Source: DASWRT01 sp036403035
Lineage (GTDB): Bacteria; Pseudomonadota; Alphaproteobacteria; ATCC43930; CGMCC-115725
DNA length: 21,254 nucleotides
NCBI GenBank assembly: GCA_036403035.1
Contig: DASWRT010000432.1
Location: 1 to 21,254, forward strand
Direction of reading: 5' to 3'
Shown: piece after piece, positions 1 to 5,411 of the stretch
Layout: every line of letters begins with the position of its first letter
How positions within the stretch are numbered: the stretch's first letter is position 1
Position numbers and translations under genes: made by a program
The notes under the pieces: generated by a model
Seen by the model: only the letters and a program-made list of their open reading frames with translations
Told to the model about the DNA's origin: nothing
The model's database searches: none

Positions 1-174
1 CCGGACGGCGAGATGATCGGTCAACGCGCCGGGCGGCGGCCTGTCGGGCACGGCGCGGGCGGCATCGATCAGCGCCAGCCCGGGCGGCGGCTCGCGGCCG
101 GCGACCCAAGCGCGGATCTCGGGGATCGGCGGCTCGATGACCGCGTCAAGGGTGGGATTGATCGGGTACGGCAT
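1..174 (-). CDS. Probable PLP-dependent aminotransferase, N-terminal fragment
   Basis: The reading frame starts at an ATG at 174 and runs off the left edge, so only the first 58 residues are visible. They begin MPYPINPTLDAV and continue with a PIPE-x-RAW segment, then LALIDAARAVPDRPPP. From memory, this order (a short Pro-rich head, P-I-P-E-A-x-x-W, then a LIDLSQAVPGYPP-like stretch) resembles the N-terminus of class I/II fold-type I aminotransferases. The catalytic lysine and the rest of the PLP domain lie outside the window, so substrate and family cannot be set. A purine-rich CGAAAGA lies directly before the ATG. The gene is co-directional with the anti-sigma gene and separated from it by about 92 bases, so it could be in the same transcript. 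The call rests on a short stretch and is tentative. Confidence 0.5.
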   Translation of the reverse strand, partial: MPYPINPTLDAVIEPPIPEIRAWVAGREPPPGLALIDAARAVPDRPPPGALTDHLAVR

Positions 175-266
175 TCTTTCGGGAACGCAGCATCCGCGGA
201 ATCGTCCGCCGCCACAAGCCTCCCCGCGGGCCGCATCGCCGCGGTCAGCGGCCGCCGCCGCCGGGG

Positions 267-1100
267 TCAGCGGCTGCCGTTCGGGAGGTCCTTCCCTTCG
301 CACTCGCGATAGACGGTCTCGGCGACGCGCAGCAGGGTCCGGCGATCGACCGCGGCCGAGACGGCGTAGCCGAACCCGCCGTCGACCCAGTAGAACGCGG
401 CGACGCCGCCGGAGTCCGCGTAGCGGAAAGCGGTCCCGTGGTCGTCCGCGTCGGCGCGCAGATAGAGCGTCAGGCGGTGACCGTCTTCCTCCTGGTACAT
501 CATCTGCGCCGCCGGCCCGCCCGGCGTACCCGGCAGCAGCCGCCCGCCGATGAGCCGGTAACCAAGCGCGGTGAGATCGGGCACCTTGAGTTGGTGACCG
601 AGGCGCTTCGACAGCCACTGCACGAGATGTGCTTCCTGAGTCGCGTCGACCTCGACCGGATGGCGCATCTCGACGACGTAGGTGCGGTGCGCCGCGATCG
701 CGTCGCGCGTCAGCTCGGTTCCCGGTCCGGCGGCGCCGGCATCTCCGAACGGCGCGAGGAGGCCGCGGCCGGTCCAGCCGCCGGCGGCGCCCGCGGCAAA
801 CAGCAGGATCGCTGCGGCGGCGCGCCAGAATCTGAGCCGCAGGGCGGCACGGCGCGACGCCGCGATATGCGCGATGCGGAGTCGCGACGGGATCGGCAGT
901 TCGACCCGCGGCGCGAGCACGGCGCGAAGCGCCTCGCGTTGCCGCCGGCATGCCCCGACGCGGGCCGCGGCCTCGGGATGCGCGGAGAGCCAGCTCTCGA
1001 CGAGGGGGCGTCGGTCCGGCGCGAGGCGGCCGTCGATCGCCGCCTGGATGTCGTCCTCGCTCACCGGAGGACCGCCGCCGAAATCCAGCTCGCCGCTCAC
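267..1100 (-). CDS. Membrane-anchored anti-sigma factor (RskA/RsiW-like) for the adjacent ECF sigma factor
   Basis: The product is 277 aa from a GTG at 1100. That GTG overlaps the sigma-factor stop in a GTGA junction, which fixes the start and implies translational coupling. Residues 1-60 form a short helical domain (SEDDIQAAIDGRL, then PLVESWLSAHPEAAARV) of the kind anti-sigma factors use to hold their sigma factor in the cytoplasm. One hydrophobic segment lies at about 92-112. Residues 130-277 would be periplasmic and include VVEMRHPVEVDA and HLVQWLSKRLG. The Hx3Cx2C zinc motif of ZAS-type anti-sigma factors is absent, so redox sensing through that motif is unlikely. Family knowledge suggests the extracytoplasmic part controls release of the sigma factor, but the signal is unknown. 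The same frame stays open upstream to 1463; that extension only shadows the sigma gene. Confidence 0.85.
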   Translation of the reverse strand: MSGELDFGGGPPVSEDDIQAAIDGRLAPDRRPLVESWLSAHPEAAARVGACRRQREALRAVLAPRVELPIPSRLRIAHIAASRRAALRLRFWRAAAAILLFAAGAAGGWTGRGLLAPFGDAGAAGPGTELTRDAIAAHRTYVVEMRHPVEVDATQEAHLVQWLSKRLGHQLKVPDLTALGYRLIGGRLLPGTPGGPAAQMMYQEEDGHRLTLYLRADADDHGTAFRYADSGGVAAFYWVDGGFGYAVSAAVDRRTLLRVAETVYRECEGKDLPNGSR

Positions 1101-1627
1101 TTCACCCTCCGCAGCCGCACCCGCGGGTCGGTCTCGCCGTCGACGTAGGAGCGCAGCCGGTCCCGGCCGCGGCTGAGGCGCGACATCACCGTCCCGATCG
1201 GCACGCCGAGCACGCGCGCCGCCTCGTCGTAGGACAAGTCCTCGACGGCGACGAGCAGGATCACGGCGCGCTGTTCCTCGGACAGCGCGGCCAGCCCGTC
1301 GAGCACGTCGCGGCAGACGACGCCCAGTTCCGGATCGTCCGCGCCGGCCGTCGCATAAAGCGCCGCCGCAGCCGTTGCGTCGTCGAGCGGCACGGCGACA
1401 CCGCGCCGCCGGCGCTGCCGATGTCCGCTGACGAATTGGTTGTGCAGGATCGCGAATAGCCAAGCGCGCACGTTGCCGTCGCGCCGGCGCAGATGCCAGC
1501 GCCGCACGGCGCGTTCCAGGCAGTCCTGCACGAGGTCGTCGGCCGCGTGATCGTCGCGCAGCAAGGCCCAGGCATAGCGGCGCAGCGCGGGAATGTGCGG
1601 CTCGACCAGGGACGCGACGTCGCTCAT
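1097..1627 (-). CDS. ECF-family RNA polymerase sigma factor
   Basis: The product is 176 aa, the normal size for an extracytoplasmic-function sigma factor with only regions 2 and 4. Region 2 covers about residues 10-75 (DDLVQDCLERAVRRW, then VRAWLFAILHNQFVS, the core-binding and -10-recognition part). Region 4 covers about 108-160 (LAALSEEQRAVILL, then SYDEAARVLGVPIGTVMSRLSRG, the helix-turn-helix that reads the -35). No long C-terminal extension is present. The gene overlaps the anti-sigma gene by four bases in a classic sigma/anti-sigma pair. An ECF-type promoter (GGAAT, 16 bases, CGTC) sits just upstream at 1659-1683, suggesting autoregulation. The ribosome-binding site before the ATG is weak. 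I cannot assign a numbered ECF group. Confidence 0.95.
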   Translation of the reverse strand: MSDVASLVEPHIPALRRYAWALLRDDHAADDLVQDCLERAVRRWHLRRRDGNVRAWLFAILHNQFVSGHRQRRRRGVAVPLDDATAAAALYATAGADDPELGVVCRDVLDGLAALSEEQRAVILLVAVEDLSYDEAARVLGVPIGTVMSRLSRGRDRLRSYVDGETDPRVRLRRVK

Positions 1628-1658
1628 CTCAGGCGGCTCAACGGCAGGATGAACACAA

Positions 1659-1683
1659 GACGCCAGCCGGCGCGGAATATTCC
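1659..1683 (-). promoter_or_regulatory. Candidate ECF-type promoter for the sigma/anti-sigma operon
   Basis: Read on the minus strand, GGAAT (1683-1679) is followed by exactly 16 bases and then CGTC (1662-1659). This matches the general ECF promoter pattern of a GGAAC-like -35 and a CGTC/CGTT-like -10 with a 16-17 base spacer. The -10 ends 31 bases before the sigma-factor ATG, giving a leader of about 25 nt. The position is ideal for autoregulation by the encoded sigma factor, but no transcript evidence is available here. The -35 lies in a GGAATATTCC palindrome, which may be incidental. Confidence 0.55.
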
Positions 1684-1720
1684 CGGCGGCTTGCCGGACG
1701 ACGCCCGCCGCATGGCCGCC

Positions 1721-2440
1721 TCACCCGACCGGCAGCCGCCGCGCCAGCGCGAGGTTGCGGCAACGGCCGTAGTAGTGCCAGAGCAGCCGCGCCGCGGCGC
1801 CGCGGTGCGGACGCCATGCCTCCGCCAGCACGGCCGCCTCGCGCGCCGAAGGCCGCGCGGGGAGCGCCAGCAGGTCGCAGCAGGCGGCCTGGAGCGCGAG
1901 GTCGGCGGACGGGAACACATCGGGCCGGTCGAGCGCGAAGAGCAGGTAGATCTCGGCGGTCCAGCGGCCGATCCCCTTCACGCCCGTGAGCAGCCCGATG
2001 CACTCCTCGTCCGGCAGGCCGCGCAGCGCGGCGAAGTCGAGCCGCCCGGTCGCGACCGCGTCGGCGAGGCCGCGGACGTATCCGATCTTCTGCTGGCTGA
2101 GGCCCAGGGCGCGGAGCGACTCGCCGGGCATCGCGAGCAGCGCGCCGGGCAGCGGGACGGCGCCGCCGGGCGCCAGCCGCTCGAAGATCGCGGTGGCGGC
2201 GACGGTGGACAATTGCTGACCGACGATCGTGCGGAGCATCGCGCCGAAGCCCTCGGGACGGGACCGCCAAGGCGGCGGACCGGCCGCCTCCTCGGCGGCG
2301 CGTAGCCGCGGGTCGATCCGGTAGAGCGCGTCGAGCGCGGCGCGCAGCCGCCCCTCCGCCGCGACCGCCTCGAAAGGAGCGCCGCCGACGGGGCCGGGGC
2401 GCGGCGATGCACTGAGCTGGGATGGACGGAGCCGGGACAC
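1721..2440 (-). CDS. DNA-3-methyladenine glycosylase II family (AlkA-like, HhH-GPD)
   Basis: The product is 239 aa from the GTG at 2440. The helix-hairpin-helix is at about 149-169 (LLTGVKGIGRWTAEIYLLF), followed by DVFPSADLALQ, in which D180 corresponds to the catalytic aspartate of AlkA. An upstream motif MLRTIVGQQLS (68-78) is typical of this superfamily. The enzyme would excise alkylated purines in the cytoplasm as the first step of base excision repair. It lacks the long N-terminal domain of E. coli AlkA and is nearer the short family members. The frame stays open upstream past the divergent gene at 2481; the GTG at 2440, with GGCGAG upstream, leaves a 40-base divergent promoter gap, whereas an ATG at 2482 would overlap the next gene. 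Its end is 93 bases before the sigma gene. Confidence 0.85.
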   Translation of the reverse strand: MSRLRPSQLSASPRPGPVGGAPFEAVAAEGRLRAALDALYRIDPRLRAAEEAAGPPPWRSRPEGFGAMLRTIVGQQLSTVAATAIFERLAPGGAVPLPGALLAMPGESLRALGLSQQKIGYVRGLADAVATGRLDFAALRGLPDEECIGLLTGVKGIGRWTAEIYLLFALDRPDVFPSADLALQAACCDLLALPARPSAREAAVLAEAWRPHRGAAARLLWHYYGRCRNLALARRLPVG

Positions 2441-2480
2441 GCCGCCATACTCGCCGAAAACCGGATCCGGAGGAAAGCCC

Positions 2481-3551
2481 ATGCCTGCCCTGCCCCGACG
2501 CCGCTTCCTGCAAGCCGCCGGCGCGCTCGGCCTCGGCGCCGCCCTACCCGCCCCGCTCCGGGCGCAGCAGGGGGGCGCAGCGGCGAAGCAGCTCATCGAC
2601 GTCTGGGGGCCGTCCGCGGCGATCTATGCCGCGGCGATGGTGGCGGACGTCGAGGGGTTCGCGCGCGGCGAGGGACTCGACGTCCGGCACGTGATGGCCG
2701 ACGGCGGCGCCAAGGCGCGGCAGATCGTGGCGGCCGGACAGGCGACGGTCGCGATGGGCGACATCGGCCACGTGCTGCAGATCAGCGGCCGCGGCAAGCC
2801 GGCGAAGGCGCTGATGAACACCGAGATCCGCGCACCCTTCGCCAACGTCGTGGTCCGTCGCGACCTCTACGAGAGCGCCGGGATCGACAACGTCGAGAAG
2901 CTGGGACGATGGCGGCGGCCCGACGGCGCGAAGCCGATCGTCGCGGCGACGGCGATCGGCTCGGGAACATGGCTTTTCGGCACGTATCTGTTCGAACAGG
3001 CAGGCGTCGGCGACAGCATCAACTGGGTGTCCGGCGGCAACGCGAAGACGATGCTCGGCGGCCTGCAATCCCGCCAGCTCGATGCGATCATGGCGTTTCC
3101 GGCATGGCGCTACGACGCCGAGGCGCACGGCTGGGGACGCACGATCTTCGACGTCAACGACGACGCGGCGTGGAACCGGGCGTTCGGCGGCGACATCCCG
3201 ACCACGGTCGTCTATGCGCTGGACACGACGATCAAAGCCTCGCCGGATCTCTGCCAAGCCTACGTCAACGCGCTCCATCGCGGCATGCAGTGGCTGAAGG
3301 CGCATTCCCCGGCGGAAATCTACGCACGGATCGGCGAGAAGTATTTCGGCGACCTCGGCGCCGGGGCGACGACCGAGGAGTTCCGCACGGCGAAGCCGAT
3401 CTGGCAGTACGACGGCACGATCACCGAGGCGTCCTATGCGACGGGCACGCGGCTCTGGTTCCGCGAGGGCACCGACATACCGCAGACGCGATACGCCGAC
3501 GCGATCGACAACCGCTTCATCGACGCGGCGCGGCACAAATACGGCGGCTGA
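2481..3551 (+). CDS. Tat-exported ABC transporter substrate-binding protein (NMT1/SsuA-like)
   Basis: The product is 356 aa with a strong GGAGGAAA ribosome-binding site 5 bases before the ATG. The N-terminus carries a twin-arginine signal (RRRFLQAAG at about 6-14, then a hydrophobic stretch ending near LRAQQ at about 29), so the protein should be exported folded to the periplasm. The mature part has the periplasmic type II binding fold of the nitrate/sulfonate/taurine/thiamine-precursor group: DVWGPSAAIYAA near the start, a GGAKARQIVAAGQATVAMGD segment, and GSGTWLFGTYLFEQAGV opening the second lobe. No permease or ATPase gene lies nearby, so the partner transporter must be elsewhere. The next gene starts 13 bases downstream and is probably co-transcribed. 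The ligand cannot be read from the sequence. Confidence 0.85.
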   Translation: MPALPRRRFLQAAGALGLGAALPAPLRAQQGGAAAKQLIDVWGPSAAIYAAAMVADVEGFARGEGLDVRHVMADGGAKARQIVAAGQATVAMGDIGHVLQISGRGKPAKALMNTEIRAPFANVVVRRDLYESAGIDNVEKLGRWRRPDGAKPIVAATAIGSGTWLFGTYLFEQAGVGDSINWVSGGNAKTMLGGLQSRQLDAIMAFPAWRYDAEAHGWGRTIFDVNDDAAWNRAFGGDIPTTVVYALDTTIKASPDLCQAYVNALHRGMQWLKAHSPAEIYARIGEKYFGDLGAGATTEEFRTAKPIWQYDGTITEASYATGTRLWFREGTDIPQTRYADAIDNRFIDAARHKYGG

Positions 3552-3564
3552 CAGGACCGGTCGG

Positions 3565-4512
3565 ATGCCATCCATGCAGCGGACGCTCAATCGGATATTG
3601 CGGCAGCGCCTCGTGCCCGGCGCCGGGCTGCTGCTGCCCGGCGCCGCCAACGCGCTCGCCGCGCGCGTCATCGCGGCGAGCGGCTTCGATGCGGTGTACG
3701 TGACCGGCGCCGGGATCGCGAACAGCTATCGCGGCGTGCCGGATCTCGGGCTGGTGACGCTGACCGAGCTGGCCGACCACGTCGCGGCGATGCGCGACGC
3801 GGTCCCGCTGCCGCTGGTCGTCGACGCCGATACCGGGTTCGGCAACGCGCTGAACGTGCTGCACGCGGTCCGCACGCTGGAGCGCGCCGGCGCCAACGCG
3901 GTGCAGATCGAGGATCAGGTCTTCCCGAAGCGCTGCGGCCATTTCGCGGGAAAACAGGTGATCCCGGCCGGCGAGATGGTGCAGAAGATCAAGGCGGCGA
4001 CCGACGCGCGGCTCGACGACGGGCTGGCGATCGTCGCGCGCACCGACGCCGGCGCGGCCGAAGGGATCGACGCGGCGCTCGACCGCGCGGCGCTCTACCG
4101 CGAGGCGGGCGCCGACGTGCTGTTCGTCGAGGCGCCGACCTCGGAAGCGGAACTGGCGCGGGTCGCCGCGGCGGCCGGGGCCAACACCCCGCACCTCGCC
4201 AACATGGTGTTCGGCGGCAAGACTCCGCTGTTGCCGCGAGCGCGCCTCGCCGAGCTGGGCTTCGCCGGAATTCTCTACGCGAATGCGGCGCTGCAGGCGG
4301 CGGTCGCCGGCATGGGCGCGGTGCTCGGACACCTCGCCCGCCAGGGCGACCTCACCGGCATCGAAGACCAGCTCGCCTCGTTCGAGCTGAGACAGCAGCT
4401 CGTCGATTACGACAAGTACCGGCGGCTGGAGCAGCGCTACGCGACCGGCCTACCGGATGACGGCGGCACCGGCGAGGGCGGCGGGAGCGAAGGTGAAGAC
4501 GGTTCCCGATGA
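3565..4512 (+). CDS. Isocitrate lyase/PEP mutase superfamily enzyme (oxaloacetate decarboxylase/methylisocitrate lyase-like)
   Basis: The product is 315 aa from an ATG preceded by AGGACCGG; a second in-frame ATG at 3574 is also possible. The TIM-barrel motifs are clear: GFDAVYVTGAGIANSYRGVPDLGLVT (39-65), the Mg-binding DADTGFGN (87-94), AVQIEDQ (112-118), the active-site loop PKRCGH (121-126, catalytic C124), and ARTDA (158-162). The family cleaves or forms C-C or P-C bonds next to a 2-oxo or carboxylate group. Members include 2-methylisocitrate lyase, dimethylmalate lyase, carboxyphosphonoenolpyruvate mutase and oxaloacetate decarboxylase. Sequence alone does not separate these. The last 25 or so residues are a Gly/Glu-rich tail. 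Co-location with the binding protein suggests the transported ligand feeds this enzyme, but that is inference. Confidence 0.88.
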   Translation: MPSMQRTLNRILRQRLVPGAGLLLPGAANALAARVIAASGFDAVYVTGAGIANSYRGVPDLGLVTLTELADHVAAMRDAVPLPLVVDADTGFGNALNVLHAVRTLERAGANAVQIEDQVFPKRCGHFAGKQVIPAGEMVQKIKAATDARLDDGLAIVARTDAGAAEGIDAALDRAALYREAGADVLFVEAPTSEAELARVAAAAGANTPHLANMVFGGKTPLLPRARLAELGFAGILYANAALQAAVAGMGAVLGHLARQGDLTGIEDQLASFELRQQLVDYDKYRRLEQRYATGLPDDGGTGEGGGSEGEDGSR

Positions 4513-4832
4513 TCCGGCGCACGGCAGCGGGGCCTCACGCGCCGATTATCCACGCAAACTGTGGATAATTCTGTGGGCTTCGGCGGCATATCCTGTGCGA
4601 CTCCGCAGGCGCAATGGCTCGCCCAGAAGTTGCTCAAAAATTAGGCGCTAGTTTATAAGTGACTGATCTGGAATAAGAAAACTTGTGGTAACGATATGTC
4701 ATCGGTAACTAATCTTTAACGAAACTCATCGACACCCGCAAAACATGACCGTTCCGGCTACCTGTGTGCAACCACGGGCACCGCGGCGCCGCGATTCGTC
4801 CTTGAGTCGCCGAGAGTTAGGAGAAATCCGGG
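4513..4832. other. Gene-free, locally AT-rich intergenic region
   Basis: No convincing gene is seen in these 320 bases. They separate the rightward lyase gene from the stop of the leftward membrane-protein gene. The segment from about 4580 to 4750 is far more AT-rich than the rest of the window, with runs such as AAAAATTAGG, GTTTATAAG and AATCTTTAACG. A 9-base inverted repeat with DnaA-box character lies at 4545-4569. A repeated GTAAC flanks CGATATGTCATCG near 4690. A plus-strand frame starting near 4745 has only low-complexity Arg/Pro-rich translation and is not accepted. The region could hold promoters, a small RNA or a protein-binding site. Confidence 0.6.
4545..4569. promoter_or_regulatory. 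Inverted repeat of two facing DnaA-box-like sequences
   Basis: ATTATCCAC (4545-4553) and GTGGATAAT (4561-4569) form a perfect 9-base inverted repeat around the 7-base spacer GCAAACT. The right half read on the minus strand is TTATCCACA (4568-4560), a perfect match to the DnaA-box consensus. The left half on the plus strand is TTATCCACG (4546-4554), one mismatch away. It begins 33 bases past the lyase stop and lies next to an AT-rich stretch. It could also fold as a hairpin, but no T-run follows, so it is a poor intrinsic terminator. Confidence 0.4.
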
Positions 4833-5159
4833 CTAATGCCCACCGGCGTCGATCACCTCGCGGTGCTCGTCGGCGCCGGCATCGTCGACCGGAGCATCGT
4901 CGTCGACGGACGGCGACACGGCCGCCTGCGGATCTTCCAGGGCCGCCGCTTCCTGACGGGCGGCGACCTCGGCTACCGCAGCCGCGAACGTCTCCTTCGG
5001 CGCCGCGGTAACGGTGACGAACTGGTCAAGCGTGAAACTGATGCCGGCAATGCCGATGAGGAGCAGAACCACGGCCCAGGCAGCCACGATGTCGCCCGTC
5101 ACCGTTCTCCGGTGATCGACGAAGTCCACGTTCGGTATCGTCGTACGCCGCTCGGCCAT
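4833..5159 (-). CDS. Hypothetical small single-pass membrane protein with acidic tail
   Basis: The product is 108 aa from the ATG at 5159, which has GAGG with good spacing upstream; an upstream in-frame ATG at 5210 lacks such a site. Residues 1-20 are polar (MAERRTTIPNVDFVDHRRTV). Residues 23-42 are a clear transmembrane helix (VAAWAVVLLLIGIAGISF). The rest is Ala/Glu-rich, probably helical (TFAAAVAEVAARQEAAALED), and ends in a strongly acidic tail with DDDAPVDDAGADEH. I do not recognise the family. The protein probably sits in the inner membrane with its charged C-terminus on one side. It follows the histidine kinase in the same direction but about 250 bases away, with its own candidate promoter near 5303-5333. 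Confidence 0.65.
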   Translation of the reverse strand: MAERRTTIPNVDFVDHRRTVTGDIVAAWAVVLLLIGIAGISFTLDQFVTVTAAPKETFAAAVAEVAARQEAAALEDPQAAVSPSVDDDAPVDDAGADEHREVIDAGGH

Positions 5160-5258
5160 GTTCGCCTCGCAGATGAGTCCCGCGCCGGAATGCGGCACTC
5201 TCTTGACCAAACGTATAGGACCTTACACTGGCCCTCAACCCTGCCGGCATGGATGACT

Positions 5259-5333
5259 GGCATTCGCGAAACGAATGCCGGTCGGTTCACCCGTATGCAG
5301 TCATTATAGGGGATGGTGCGGCGCGGCATCCCC
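5259..5333 (-). promoter_or_regulatory. Candidate promoter (TATAAT) with two inverted repeats upstream of the small membrane protein gene
   Basis: On the minus strand a perfect TATAAT (5308-5303) lies 144 bases before the small membrane protein ATG, with no recognisable TTGACA at the usual distance. Immediately upstream is a 7-base inverted repeat, GGGGATG (5309-5315) and CATCCCC (5327-5333), covering the expected -35 region. Downstream, GGCATTCG (5259-5266) and CGAATGCC (5272-5279) form an 8-base inverted repeat with a 5-base loop. The arrangement looks like a regulated promoter with operator sites, but the repeats could also be RNA hairpins. A perfect -10 is uncommon in such GC-rich DNA. 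Confidence 0.35.
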
Positions 5334-5411
5334 ACGACCCGGCGTATACCGTCCCCGGCGCAGCGAATCCGCTCAGGGCGGCGGCAGGACAATCGCAAAA
5401 GGTTTCGTAGC

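Noticed and set aside
4836..5309. A plus-strand frame opposite the small membrane protein, with AGGAG upstream
   Set aside because: The minus-strand frame has a clear membrane helix and better composition, while this translation is Arg/Gly-rich without any motif. The AGGAG is 12 or more bases from the ATG.
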